This document shows positions 1 through 8,906 of a DNA stretch of 64,000 nt, piece by piece; the stretch's first letter is position 1, and each line of letters begins with the position of its first letter. This DNA is from Corynebacterium sp. NML130628 (GTDB lineage Bacteria > Actinomycetota > Actinomycetes > Mycobacteriales > Mycobacteriaceae). The translations under genes and the position numbers were made by a program. The DNA lies in assembly GCF_001875665.1 (NCBI RefSeq), contig NZ_MLAL01000036.1, positions 44,449-108,448 of the forward strand, written 5' to 3'. Under the pieces are notes generated by a model. It saw only the letters and a list, made by a program, of their open reading frames with translations. It had not been told where the DNA came from and searched no databases.

Positions 1-19
1 TTAATTCCAGAGTCTTCGC

Positions 20-68
20 TATACTGTCTCACGTCATGGATTCTACCATCCCACCCGGTGGGAGGTAG
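20..68 (+). promoter_or_regulatory. leuCD promoter -10 and 5' leader hairpin
   Basis: A -10-like TATACT lies at 20-25; any -35 would fall outside the window. Downstream, 43-68 can fold into a strong hairpin: CTACC at 43-47 pairs with GGTAG at 64-68, and TCCCAC at 49-54 pairs with GTGGGA at 58-63, with one bulged A at 48. The hairpin sits in the probable leader, 12 bases before the AGGAGG-type ribosome binding site of leuC. It could be an attenuator, an RNA stability element or a protein site. The sequence does not say which. Confidence 0.45.
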
Positions 69-92
69 TTGCGACTGTTGAGGAGGAGCAAG

Positions 93-1535
93 ATGAGCCA
101 AAAGCCATTAACGCTGGCGGAAAAAGTATGGCGTGACCACGTGGTCACCCGTGGAGAAAACGGTCAGCCTGACCTTCTCTACATTGATTTCCAACTCTTG
201 CATGAGGTGACGTCGCCACAGGCGTTTGATGGTTTGCGCCTCAATGGGCGTCGTATGCGTCACCCCGAGCTGCACCTCGCTACGGAAGACCACAACGTGC
301 CGACCACGGGCATCGTTTCTGGCGAGCTGGCAGAAATCAGCGACCCGACCTCGCGCACCCAGGTCTCGACGCTGCGGAAGAACTGCGAAGAGTTCGGCGT
401 TGTGCTGCACGAGATGGGTGATGAGGAACAGGGTATCGTCCACACGGTCGGTCCCCAGCTTGGTATTAGCCAGCCCGGCATGACCATTGTGTGCGGTGAC
501 TCGCATACGTCGACACACGGTGCGTTTGGCTCGATCGCGATGGGTATCGGTACCTCCGAAGTTGAGCACGTGATGGCGACCCAAACGCTGCCGCTGGCAC
601 CGTTCAAGACGATGGCGGTTGAGGTCAGCGGAACGCTGCAGCCTGGGGTGAGTGCGAAAGATTTAATTCTGGCGATCATCGCCAAGATTGGAACTGGCGG
701 CGGCCAGGGACACATCATCGAATACCGTGGCGAAGCTATCCGGCAGCTGTCCATGGAAGCGCGCATGACCATCTGCAACATGTCGATCGAAGCAGGCGCC
801 CGTGCCGGAATGGTGGCTCCCGATGAGACGACGTTTGAGTATGTTAAGGGACGTCCATACGCACCGAAGGGCAAGGACTGGGACGACGCGGTGGCGTACT
901 GGAAGACGCTGTCAACCGACCCCGGCGCGACATTCGACACCGTCGTAGAGATCGACGCCTCGACGCTGACTCCGTTCGTTACTTGGGGTACCAACCCTGG
1001 CCAGGGGTTGCCGTTGAGCGCTTCCGTTCCTGACCCGGAGGACTTTGGGGACGACAGTGCGAAGCAGGCGGCAGAAAAGGCGTTGCGGTACATGGACCTG
1101 ACCCCAGGTACGCCACTGCGTGACATCAGTATCGATACCGTGTTCCTCGGTTCGTGCACGAACGCACGCATTGAGGACCTGCGTGCCGCTGCGGAGATCG
1201 TCCGTGGCCGCACGATTGCGGAGGGCACCCGAATGTTGGTGGTCCCGTCCTCTGCCAAGGTCAAGCAACAGGCGGAGGACGAAGGTTTGCACACGATCTT
1301 TGAGGAGTTTGGCGCAGAGTGGCGTACCGCAGGTTGCTCGATGTGCTTGGGGATGAACCCCGATCAACTTGCACCTGGAGAGCGCAGTGCTTCGACATCG
1401 AACCGAAACTTCGAAGGTCGCCAAGGACCTGGGGGCCGGACGCACCTTGTGTCGCCTGCGGTGGCTGCGGCGACCGCGGTGCTCGGTCACCTCGCCGCGC
1501 CTGCAGACATTCCATCAACGGCCAACGCACAGTAG
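93..1535 (+). CDS. leuC: 3-isopropylmalate dehydratase large subunit
   Basis: LeuC forms the Fe-S isomerase with LeuD and converts 2-isopropylmalate to 3-isopropylmalate in leucine synthesis, in the cytoplasm. The 480-residue protein has the usual length. It shows the aconitase-family patterns, including [22 protein letters not shown] and [12 protein letters not shown]; the cysteines in the last two are [4Fe-4S] ligands. The N-terminus [12 protein letters not shown] is typical. I chose ATG 93 because AGGAGGAGC stands just upstream. An in-frame TTG at 69 would add eight poorly conserved residues. leuD follows after 20 bases, so the two form an operon. Identification is secure. Confidence 0.96.
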   Translation: MSQKPLTLAEKVWRDHVVTRGENGQPDLLYIDFQLLHEVTSPQAFDGLRLNGRRMRHPELHLATEDHNVPTTGIVSGELAEISDPTSRTQVSTLRKNCEEFGVVLHEMGDEEQGIVHTVGPQLGISQPGMTIVCGDSHTSTHGAFGSIAMGIGTSEVEHVMATQTLPLAPFKTMAVEVSGTLQPGVSAKDLILAIIAKIGTGGGQGHIIEYRGEAIRQLSMEARMTICNMSIEAGARAGMVAPDETTFEYVKGRPYAPKGKDWDDAVAYWKTLSTDPGATFDTVVEIDASTLTPFVTWGTNPGQGLPLSASVPDPEDFGDDSAKQAAEKALRYMDLTPGTPLRDISIDTVFLGSCTNARIEDLRAAAEIVRGRTIAEGTRMLVVPSSAKVKQQAEDEGLHTIFEEFGAEWRTAGCSMCLGMNPDQLAPGERSASTSNRNFEGRQGPGGRTHLVSPAVAAATAVLGHLAAPADIPSTANAQ

Positions 1536-1555
1536 TCAGGAGCTGAACAACGATC

Positions 1556-2152
1556 ATGGAAAAATTTACAACCCACAGTGGCGTCGCAGTTCCGTTGACG
1601 CGGTCGAATGTAGACACCGACCAGATCATCCCCGCCCGCTACCTCAAGCGAGTGACCCGGACAGGGTTTGAGGACGGCCTGTTTTCCAACTGGCGCACCA
1701 ACGAACCTGACTTCGTACTGAACAACGAAGCATTCAAGGATGGCTCGGTGCTGTTCGCCGGGCCAGACTTCGGCACAGGTTCCTCCCGCGAACACGCAGT
1801 ATGGGCGTTGCAGGACTACGGATTCCGGGCAGTATTTAGCCCACGGTTCGCTGATATCTTCCGTGGCAACGCGGGCAAGGCTGGCCTGTTGGCCGGCATT
1901 ATGTCGGAATCGGACATCGAGCTGATCTGGAAGCAGCTTGAACAGGCTCCAGGCACAATCGCTACTGTTTCACTGCCGGATCGCACCGTCACCGTCGGGG
2001 AGAACACTTACTCTTTCGACGTTGACGACTACACGCGTTGGCGTCTGAGCGAAGGCCTCGATGATATCGGGCTGACGCTGCGAAATGAGCAGGCGATCGA
2101 GGACTACGAACAGCAGCGTCGCCCGTTTTATCCGGCTACTTCTCCTCGCTAG
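1556..2152 (+). CDS. leuD: 3-isopropylmalate dehydratase small subunit
   Basis: LeuD is the swivel-domain partner of LeuC. At 198 residues it is full length. It opens with [14 protein letters not shown] and carries the family pattern [14 protein letters not shown] and the substrate-binding [13 protein letters not shown] segment. It lies 20 bases after leuC. Its last 17 bases overlap the end of the convergent YbjN-type gene, so no terminator stands between the two transcripts. Confidence 0.96.
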   Translation: MEKFTTHSGVAVPLTRSNVDTDQIIPARYLKRVTRTGFEDGLFSNWRTNEPDFVLNNEAFKDGSVLFAGPDFGTGSSREHAVWALQDYGFRAVFSPRFADIFRGNAGKAGLLAGIMSESDIELIWKQLEQAPGTIATVSLPDRTVTVGENTYSFDVDDYTRWRLSEGLDDIGLTLRNEQAIEDYEQQRRPFYPATSPR

Positions 2153-2597
2153 GAGGGGTGCCGAGGCGCTCAAGAGCCGAAGGTGCGAACGTCGACAAGA
2201 AGTCGCGGACTGACGTCGTGATGCCGTGGATAGCGGAGGAGACGTGGTCCGCGAACTGCTGGTCGCTGTACTTCCAGAAACCCGGCATAACATAGGCAAC
2301 GCCCAGAGCGGAGACATTGCGCTTCTCATCCTTCATGGCGACGAGCGATGGGAAAGCATGGGTGTTGTTGTAGTCCTCGCACCAGGTCAACACTTCGTCG
2401 AATCTGCTCACATCGACGTCGTCGACGGAGACCGTAGAGACAAAGTGGAGACTGGAGTCGACGAGCTTCATCTCGAAGCCGATGCCGGTAAAAGCCGTGA
2501 TGAGAGAGTTGTACTGTGTAGGTTCCCGATACTCCCAACCACGCTTGTCAAACAGTTTGCGAAGACGGTCAAGACTTAAAGGCTGTAGCTGCTGCAT
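2136..2597 (-). CDS. YbjN domain protein (A)
   Basis: A 153-residue soluble protein with no signal peptide or membrane segment. It resembles the actinobacterial YbjN family, a fold related to type III secretion chaperones whose role in Actinobacteria is not settled. Visible family-like features are an N-terminal helix ([15 protein letters not shown]), beta-strands with [12 protein letters not shown], and a central [12 protein letters not shown] segment typical of this family. It directly follows the paralogous gene at 2598-3044 with no gap, so the two are probably co-transcribed with the NUDIX gene upstream of them. No catalytic residues can be named. Confidence 0.75.
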   Translation of the reverse strand: MQQLQPLSLDRLRKLFDKRGWEYREPTQYNSLITAFTGIGFEMKLVDSSLHFVSTVSVDDVDVSRFDEVLTWCEDYNNTHAFPSLVAMKDEKRNVSALGVAYVMPGFWKYSDQQFADHVSSAIHGITTSVRDFLSTFAPSALERLGTPPSEEK

Positions 2598-3044
2598 TTA
2601 CTGCTCCTTCTCCTGCTTGTACGGGTGCTTGTCCTTGATGTGCGCAAAGTTTTCGTCGAGCGCTTCCACCGCATAGTGCATGACCGAGAAGTAAAACTGC
2701 AGCATTGACTGTAGCTGCTCGTCGCTGAAGCCATCAGAGGAGAAAAACGGCGCCTCAAACAAGGCAACGAGCCCGCCGTCCTCGCGCTTGATCGGGTGCG
2801 CGCGCAGAAGGGGTAGTGAGCGATTGAGCTCGTTGATGCTCAGGCGAAGATTCTGCTTGTCAGCATTCATTTTCGCAGTTCCAAGCCACTGGCTCGTGAT
2901 TTTGAAGCCGATCTCCTGGACCTCGAAAAAGCACATGATCGACGGGAACGCGGTTCGAGTCAGACCATCCTCAGAACTGCGGAAATACTGCAGTTCCAGC
3001 GCGTCGAGCGCTGCTTCGATTCGTTCTTGAGTAACTGGCTGCAA
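2598..3044 (-). CDS. YbjN domain protein (B)
   Basis: A 148-residue cytoplasmic protein, paralogous in layout to its neighbour at 2136-2597. It opens with an N-terminal helix (ERIEAALDALELQYFR), continues with strands that include FFEVQEIGFKITSQW, and has a C-terminal helical part ending in a charged tail (KDKHPYKQEKEQ). YbjN-type pairs next to a MutT/NUDIX gene are common in Corynebacteriales as far as I know. The function is unknown. The start at 3044 is followed by the typical MQPVTQERI. Confidence 0.75.
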   Translation of the reverse strand: MQPVTQERIEAALDALELQYFRSSEDGLTRTAFPSIMCFFEVQEIGFKITSQWLGTAKMNADKQNLRLSINELNRSLPLLRAHPIKREDGGLVALFEAPFFSSDGFSDEQLQSMLQFYFSVMHYAVEALDENFAHIKDKHPYKQEKEQ

Positions 3045-3077
3045 CTGGGCAGTCCTTTCTGTGTAGGCGAAGTGGGC

Positions 3078-4085
3078 TTAGAGCACCGGGAGAGGCGACG
3101 GCATGTAGTCCGCGCCGATGAGCTGCCCATCGTTAAAGGACAGTACCCACACCGATGCTTTCTTTGCCAAGATTGGGGGCTCGATAGGCAGACGGCCATC
3201 GGAAGCAAGGGAAGCGATCATTTCTGGGATAACCCCGCCTTGCGCACATATTACGTGGGTGCCGCCTCGCTTGATGACGTTGTCAAATGCTGCGCGGGCG
3301 GATTCCGGATTCTCCTGCCACGCGATTTCGCCGAAGGCAGCGTCGACAACTACTTCCTCGTCGAGTGCTTTCCCCAACGGTGCAACTGTCTGTTGGCAGC
3401 GCAACGGCTCGGCAGAGTAGAGCGACTCGGGGGCGAAAGCCTTCAGCAGCGGAACAAGCGCTTTCGCTTGGCGTTTCCCCTTCTTGTCGAGCGGTCGTCG
3501 ACTATCGTCGTGCTTCCAGGCTTCCTTGTAGTTCGCGCGGGCATGGCGCACGTACAGGATTCGGGTATCAGCAGGGGTGGCGAAGCGTTTCGCTGCCTTG
3601 AGCAAGACTTCACGGTCAAGCTCGTAGCTCATGAGATCCTTCGCATCTTCGATGTTGAGCCAACGGATCTCATCGACTTCATTGTTTGGCGTGAACTCGC
3701 CGCCGACAACCTTGCCGGTCCAGTAGTACACAACCTTCGTGGTGTTCTTGACGGGGTACACCGTTTTGCCAATCAGCTTGCCCAAACGGATTTCGTAGCC
3801 GGTTTCTTCCTGAATTTCACGCACAGCGGTGGTGACGAGGAATTCGCCCGGATCGACTTTGCCTTTTGCGAGTGACCAGTCGTCGTAGTGAGGACGGTGA
3901 ATACACGCGACCTCGATCGTTTCGGGATGCTCGAGATCGCCCCGCCACAGAACAGCACCGGCTGCAAGCGTGGTTTTCTTGAACTCACGTCCCGGGTGCC
4001 GGGGAATTTCCTGGTGGCGTCCGGTGATAAACATTTCACCGAATTGATCCTTGTGTTGTTCATGGAGCTTTTTTGAACGTGACAT
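3078..4085 (-). CDS. NUDIX hydrolase fused to histidine phosphatase (MutT1-like)
   Basis: A two-domain 335-residue enzyme. The N-terminal half (about 30-165) is a NUDIX domain with the box GKVDPGEFLVTTAVREIQEE followed by TGYE, which binds metal and hydrolyses nucleoside diphosphate derivatives. The C-terminal half (about 170-335) is a histidine phosphatase with the catalytic LYVRHARANYK motif, where the usual RHG is RHA. Mycobacterial MutT1 has the same architecture and clears 8-oxo-dGTP and diadenosine polyphosphates. The gene is divergent from gpsA and 33 bases upstream of the YbjN pair. The exact substrate cannot be read from the sequence. Confidence 0.88.
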   Translation of the reverse strand: MSRSKKLHEQHKDQFGEMFITGRHQEIPRHPGREFKKTTLAAGAVLWRGDLEHPETIEVACIHRPHYDDWSLAKGKVDPGEFLVTTAVREIQEETGYEIRLGKLIGKTVYPVKNTTKVVYYWTGKVVGGEFTPNNEVDEIRWLNIEDAKDLMSYELDREVLLKAAKRFATPADTRILYVRHARANYKEAWKHDDSRRPLDKKGKRQAKALVPLLKAFAPESLYSAEPLRCQQTVAPLGKALDEEVVVDAAFGEIAWQENPESARAAFDNVIKRGGTHVICAQGGVIPEMIASLASDGRLPIEPPILAKKASVWVLSFNDGQLIGADYMPSPLPVL

Positions 4086-4174
4086 GCCCTCTAATTCTAC
4101 GCACTTTGCATATTTTCGTTGCAGCGACAGGTCAGCAGCACGGTGGTGGATAATCGGAGCAAAAAGGTGCTAGC

Positions 4175-5212
4175 GTGAAACGGTTCATGCAGACAGGAAT
4201 GGCGGTGGCACAAGTGGTAAACGTAGCGGTGATGGGCGCAGGTTCCTGGGGGACAACTTTGGCCAAAGTGTTCGCTGATGCCGGCAACATGGTGCAGTTG
4301 TGGGCTCGGAGAGACGAGCTTGCAGAAACCATGCAGGAGACTCGAGAGAATCCGGATTACCTGCCTGGCATTACGCTGCCGGAAGGGATCTTTGCCACCT
4401 CTGACGCAGAAGCTGCGCTGCAGGCGGCTGATATCGCCATTTTTGCGGTACCGAGCCAGACCATGCGACAGAACCTGGAAGTGTGGGCCCCGATGCTGCG
4501 CTCTGACACCACATTGCTATCGATCTCGAAAGGTATTGAGACCGGTACGTATATGCGCATGTCGGAGATTATTGCGGAGGTCACCGGTGCTGAGGAGAGC
4601 CGGATCGCTGTATTGAGCGGGCCGAACCTTTCCCGCGAGATTGCCGAAGAACAGCCCGCGGCCACTGTCATCGCATGTAGTGATATCAATCGCGCGAAGC
4701 TTGTCCAGGCTGCGTGCGCTACGCCGTACCTGCGCCCCTACACCAACACTGATGTGGTTGGCTGTGAGATCGGCGGTGCGACGAAAAACGTCATCGCGCT
4801 TGCATGTGGCATGGCATCCGGGCAGGGATTGGGGGAGAACACCCTTGCAACGCTGATCACACGAGGATTGGCTGAAAGCACCCGCCTGGGGCAGGAATTA
4901 GGTGCCGACGCCCGCACCTTCGCAGGCCTTGCAGGTATGGGTGACTTGGTTGCTACGTGTTCTTCACCGCTGTCTCGTAACCGAACCTTCGGTTCCGCTC
5001 TTGGCAAGGGTGCCACGATTGAGGAGGCGAAAGCAGCGACGAAGGGGCAGGTCGCCGAGGGTGTCATTTCCTCGCGGAGCATTTTCCAGCTTGCACAGCG
5101 GCATGGGGTGGATATGCCACTGACTCAGGCCGTGTTCGCTGTGTGCCACCAAGGCGTGACGGTGGAGGAGACGATCGCAGCGTTGATGGGTCGGTCGAAA
5201 AAGTCAGAGTAG
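4175..5212 (+). CDS. gpsA: glycerol-3-phosphate dehydrogenase [NAD(P)+]
   Basis: GpsA reduces dihydroxyacetone phosphate to sn-glycerol 3-phosphate for phospholipid synthesis. The Rossmann motif [18 protein letters not shown] lies near residues 17-34. [15 protein letters not shown], the catalytic-lysine region [13 protein letters not shown] and [14 protein letters not shown] are also family hallmarks. At 345 residues it is full length. The start is GTG 4175; a later in-frame ATG ([11 protein letters not shown]) at 4199 is possible. A GATAAT-like -10 lies at 4148-4153. ddl follows 12 bases after the stop, a pairing common in Actinobacteria. Confidence 0.95.
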   Translation: MKRFMQTGMAVAQVVNVAVMGAGSWGTTLAKVFADAGNMVQLWARRDELAETMQETRENPDYLPGITLPEGIFATSDAEAALQAADIAIFAVPSQTMRQNLEVWAPMLRSDTTLLSISKGIETGTYMRMSEIIAEVTGAEESRIAVLSGPNLSREIAEEQPAATVIACSDINRAKLVQAACATPYLRPYTNTDVVGCEIGGATKNVIALACGMASGQGLGENTLATLITRGLAESTRLGQELGADARTFAGLAGMGDLVATCSSPLSRNRTFGSALGKGATIEEAKAATKGQVAEGVISSRSIFQLAQRHGVDMPLTQAVFAVCHQGVTVEETIAALMGRSKKSE

Positions 5213-5224
5213 TCACCGGGTAGT

Positions 5225-6298
5225 GTGGCAGCTGTGATTCGTATTGCAGTAGTCTACGGTGGCCGTTCCACCGAGCATTCAATTTCTTGTATTTCTGCGG
5301 GCTCCATCATGTCCCACCTCGACCCTGAGGTGTACGAGGTGTTCCCGGTAGGTATTCGGCGGGATGGCACATGGGTGCGCGGGGACATCGATCCAGTGGG
5401 CGGTGAAGCGCTTCCTGAGGTTCGCGACGGGGCCGAGATCGCACTGAGCATTAGTCCTTCACGCCGTGGCCAGTTTACCGATGTTGCTACCGGTGAGGTG
5501 CTCGCAAAGGTCGACGTTGTCTTCCCGGTCCTGCACGGCCAATTTGGGGAAGACGGGACCATTCAAGGCCTGTTTGAGCTTTCAGGGATCCCGTATGTGG
5601 GACCTGGGGTGCTGGCCTCTGCCTGCGGCATGGACAAGGAGTACACCAAGAAGCTCGCCGCTCTCGCCGGGATTGCGGTGAGCCAGGAGGTCATTGTCCG
5701 CGATGGTGAAACGCTGAACAGCGAGGACAAACAACGCCTTGGTCTGCCAGTGTTTGTGAAGCCAGCCAATGGCGGATCCTCGATTGGGGTGTCGAAAGTG
5801 ACGTCGTGGGAAGATTTCGACGCTGCGCTGCAGCAAGCCTACGAGTGTGACTCGAAAGTGATCATCGAATCAGAGCAAGTGGGCGACGAAGTTGAAGTAG
5901 GCGTGTTGGAGTTTCCCGACGGCCGCATCGAGGCTTCCGTTCCGGCAAAGCTCAACGGAACCGATTCTTCGGCAGAAGGCTTCTACGGTTTCGAGACGAA
6001 GTACTTGGAAGAAGGAGTCACAGCAACGATCCCCGCGCCATACGACGCCAATGTGATCGAATCGTTGCAAGCACAGGCGATTCAGACGTTTAAGGCCTTG
6101 AGCTGCAAGGGGCTCGCCCGCGTGGACTTCTTCGTCACGGAGAAAGGCCCGGTGCTCAACGAGATCAACACCATGCCGGGATTTACCGCAATCTCGATGT
6201 ACCCGCAGGTTTGGAACGCAAGCGGCGTCAACTACCCAAGCCTGCTGGACATCTTGGTTCGCACCGCATTGCAGTCAGCGAACAAGCCAGCAGCTTAG
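5225..6298 (+). CDS. ddl: D-alanine--D-alanine ligase
   Basis: Ddl makes the D-Ala-D-Ala dipeptide of peptidoglycan in an ATP-dependent ligation. The 357-residue protein has the N-terminal VVYGGRSTEHSISCISA motif, the LHGQFGEDGTIQGLFEL segment, the ATP-grasp core and the C-terminal magnesium site in NEINTMPGFTAISMYP. All are typical of actinobacterial Ddl. GTG 5225 is the start, closely spaced after gpsA. The last four bases overlap the end of the convergent DUF3515 gene. Confidence 0.95.
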   Translation: MAAVIRIAVVYGGRSTEHSISCISAGSIMSHLDPEVYEVFPVGIRRDGTWVRGDIDPVGGEALPEVRDGAEIALSISPSRRGQFTDVATGEVLAKVDVVFPVLHGQFGEDGTIQGLFELSGIPYVGPGVLASACGMDKEYTKKLAALAGIAVSQEVIVRDGETLNSEDKQRLGLPVFVKPANGGSSIGVSKVTSWEDFDAALQQAYECDSKVIIESEQVGDEVEVGVLEFPDGRIEASVPAKLNGTDSSAEGFYGFETKYLEEGVTATIPAPYDANVIESLQAQAIQTFKALSCKGLARVDFFVTEKGPVLNEINTMPGFTAISMYPQVWNASGVNYPSLLDILVRTALQSANKPAA

Positions 6299-7257
6299 AA
6301 CTTACGTTCAGCGACGTGCTCCTCGATGAGCTCGGTCAGCGTGGTGATGACGTCATTGCCTTCGCCCGAGGGCACAAACGCCGCAACGTTGACCACCCGC
6401 CCGAGCGCGTACCACGTCGATGACGTGGTCCCCGTGGCTGTGATGGTGTCTTCGAACCAAGGAATCCCGTTAATCTGCTGCAGCGTCGCCCCAGCTGCGT
6501 AGTGTTCCGGGTCGTCGACACCGCACCGCAATACAATCGGCTCATGTCCGAGTCGTGTCCAGACGGCCGTCTGCGGGGATACCACTTCGTTTTCTGGGAG
6601 CCTTTCGTAACCTTCAGCGAGCGTTTCAGGCAACGCGGCGAGCAACCCCGCGCAGACATTACCTTCCACGGCCTGCGCGTCCGTATGTAGCTCAGACAAC
6701 GGCGCGGGATTGCGAGGAAGATCGCGTTGCGGAAGCGCACTCACGTCGATCTCGTCGACCGGTGTTGCCGCTCCGCCGAGCCCTTCTGCATCGGTGGTCA
6801 CCGCGACAGCGGGCCACCGGTCCGCGCTAAACCATGTCACCATTGTTGAGCCTGGGGTGGCGTCGTCAATTCTGATCCACTCTGCACCGTTGTGGGAGGA
6901 CACCGGTGTGTACTCGGTGTACTGCAGCGGCATTTCCACGCCGCAACGAAGCGTGACGCGCCGGGTTGAGGAGGACTGCCAGGCTGCAGCACCCGCCGGA
7001 GCCGGGGTGGCAAGCTCGGCGCGCTTGTGCCCAAGCACCTTGTCAGGAAGGCTGTCCACGAGCGCACTGCACTCGGGGGAATCCGCCTCGGGGGAGGGCA
7101 GCTCAGTCATAGCGACAGGCTGTAGTGCCACCTGCTGAAAAAAGTATCGAGCTCCAACAATGACGCCCAAAACAAGCGCCACTGCGAGGCCCAAACTGAT
7201 GTAGACCGCTGTACGGTTAATCTGAGAATCATGCAACGCGCCAGAGGAATCATTCAT
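6295..7257 (-). CDS. DUF3515 family membrane-anchored protein
   Basis: A 320-residue protein with a short N-terminal cytoplasmic part, one membrane segment (about residues 16-40, YISLGLAVALVLGVIVGARYFF) and an extracytoplasmic domain with conserved cysteines in TLRCGVE and VLRCGVDD. It matches the DUF3515 family, found next to ddl and thiL in Corynebacteriales; the function is unknown. Two similar LRCGV blocks suggest an internal duplication (about residues 95-190 and 225-320). I placed the start at ATG 7257 just before the membrane segment. A longer reading frame to 7638 runs antisense through thiL and is not credible. No good ribosome binding site precedes 7257. Confidence 0.8.
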   Translation of the reverse strand: MNDSSGALHDSQINRTAVYISLGLAVALVLGVIVGARYFFQQVALQPVAMTELPSPEADSPECSALVDSLPDKVLGHKRAELATPAPAGAAAWQSSSTRRVTLRCGVEMPLQYTEYTPVSSHNGAEWIRIDDATPGSTMVTWFSADRWPAVAVTTDAEGLGGAATPVDEIDVSALPQRDLPRNPAPLSELHTDAQAVEGNVCAGLLAALPETLAEGYERLPENEVVSPQTAVWTRLGHEPIVLRCGVDDPEHYAAGATLQQINGIPWFEDTITATGTTSSTWYALGRVVNVAAFVPSGEGNDVITTLTELIEEHVAERKF

Positions 7258-8254
7258 GGCGTACCAGTCTACTGAAAGGCGCACTTTGGTGAGTAACGTC
7301 GGTTTTCCCACGCACGGCCCGACGCTGCGGGAGGTAGGCGAGCAAGCAACGATTGACGTCATCGTTGGAGCCTCGCCGTCTCCGCTCAATGGTGATGACG
7401 CAGCCGTCCTCGAGTCGCATACACCGAACAGTCGGGCGGTCGTGGCAACAGACATGCTCATCGAAGGACAGCATTTTCGCTTTTCGACGACCACTCCCGC
7501 TTTGCTGGGACGCAAAGCCATCGTGCAAAACTTCGCTGATATCGAAGCAATGGGCGCGCGCCCCGTCGCGGCGTTACTAGCGCTCTCCGCGCCTCCAGAA
7601 ACCCCACTCGCAGTAGTCAGCGAGCTTGCACGCGGCATTCATATTGAACTCGAGCGCTATTCCAGCCAACTCGTTGGTGGAGACATCACGCGCGGCGAAC
7701 AATTCACCGTCTCGATTACTGCGCTTGGCTCACTCGGCGGAAGCCTGCCTCCGCTACGGCTCAGCCAAGCACGCCCGGGACAACGGGTCATCGCACACGG
7801 AAAAATCGGACACTCCGCAGCGGGCCTTGCGCTGCTGGAATCAGGCCGAGATATCCCAGAAGAATTCGCGGACATCGTCGATGCTCACCGTTGCCCGCAA
7901 TTGACCCCTGGACGTGGCGTGGTCGCACGCGCAGCAGGAGCAACTGCCATGACAGACAACTCCGACGGGCTCTTGCACGACCTGGGCGCGATCGCCCGCG
8001 CCTCCCAAGTCGGATTCAACATCTCGCGGGCTGCAGTGGCACCGAGCGAACAGCTACGCAAAGTCGGCGACTACCTGGGCGTAGACCCGTGGGACTGGGT
8101 GCTCAACGGGGGAGAAGACCACACCCTGCTGGGGACGATCGATGGGTCCGCACCCGTGGGCTACCGCTCGATCGGTACCGTTACACGCAAAACCGGCGTG
8201 GAGATCGACGGCGTCGCACACACCGCACGCCATGAATGGGAGCCTTTTTCATGA
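7256..8254 (+). CDS. thiL: thiamine-monophosphate kinase
   Basis: ThiL phosphorylates thiamine monophosphate to the active diphosphate. It belongs to the AIR-synthase/PurM-like ATP enzymes. The metal/ATP motif [35 protein letters not shown] and the late [14 protein letters not shown] are all present. ATG 7256 has AGAGGA seven bases upstream. GTG 7289 with GAAAGG upstream is the other plausible start and gives a more usual N-terminus ([17 protein letters not shown]). With ATG 7256 the start codon overlaps that of the divergent DUF3515 gene by two bases. The 3' end overlaps the start of ung. Confidence 0.92.
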   Translation: MAYQSTERRTLVSNVGFPTHGPTLREVGEQATIDVIVGASPSPLNGDDAAVLESHTPNSRAVVATDMLIEGQHFRFSTTTPALLGRKAIVQNFADIEAMGARPVAALLALSAPPETPLAVVSELARGIHIELERYSSQLVGGDITRGEQFTVSITALGSLGGSLPPLRLSQARPGQRVIAHGKIGHSAAGLALLESGRDIPEEFADIVDAHRCPQLTPGRGVVARAAGATAMTDNSDGLLHDLGAIARASQVGFNISRAAVAPSEQLRKVGDYLGVDPWDWVLNGGEDHTLLGTIDGSAPVGYRSIGTVTRKTGVEIDGVAHTARHEWEPFS

Positions 8255-8895
8255 ACCTACCTGTCCATCCTTCCTGGCAAGAACCACTGTCCGAAGTGGA
8301 ACCCGCCATCCACGCGATGGGAGACTTCCTCCGAAGCGAACCTGCATACCTGCCTGCCGGTAAAGACATCCTCCGTGCGTTTTCGACCCCATTTGAGGAC
8401 GTACGTGTGCTCATCCTGGGCCAAGACCCATACCCAACACCAGGACACCCCATGGGACTTTCTTTCTCGACGCAGCCAGGCGTCAAACCACCCCGGTCAC
8501 TGGTCAACATCTACCAAGAACTCAACGACGACCTCGGCATTCTCCCGCGTCCCGACGGAGACTTAACCTCCTGGCAACGCAACGGGGTCATGCTGCTCAA
8601 CCGAGTGCTGACAGTCCGGCCCGGCGCGCCGGGCTCACATCGCGGCAAGGGATGGGAAGCCGTCACCGCCCATGCGATTGGGCAGCTCGCGCAGCGCGGT
8701 ACCCCACTCGTTGCGATCCTGTGGGGGAGAGACGCACAGACCGCGAAGCGATTTCTGGGCGACACGCCAACGATTGAGTCCCCGCACCCTTCTCCGTTGT
8801 CGGCGCGCCGCGGTTTCTTCGGCTCACGCCCGTTTAGCCGTGCGAACGAAGCCCTTGTCTCCCAGGGTGCTTCGCCTGTCGACTGGGCACTGTAG
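8251..8895 (+). CDS. ung: uracil-DNA glycosylase
   Basis: Ung removes uracil from DNA in base excision repair. The catalytic water-activating motif [18 protein letters not shown] and the late [17 protein letters not shown] motif are intact. The protein is about 214 residues, the normal family size. ATG 8251 is preferred because GGAG at 8239-8242 lies eight bases upstream; ATG 8236 would add MGAFF. The start sits inside the last codons of thiL, which suggests translational coupling. Confidence 0.95.
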   Translation: MNLPVHPSWQEPLSEVEPAIHAMGDFLRSEPAYLPAGKDILRAFSTPFEDVRVLILGQDPYPTPGHPMGLSFSTQPGVKPPRSLVNIYQELNDDLGILPRPDGDLTSWQRNGVMLLNRVLTVRPGAPGSHRGKGWEAVTAHAIGQLAQRGTPLVAILWGRDAQTAKRFLGDTPTIESPHPSPLSARRGFFGSRPFSRANEALVSQGASPVDWAL

Positions 8896-8906
8896 ACTGT
8901 TTGACC

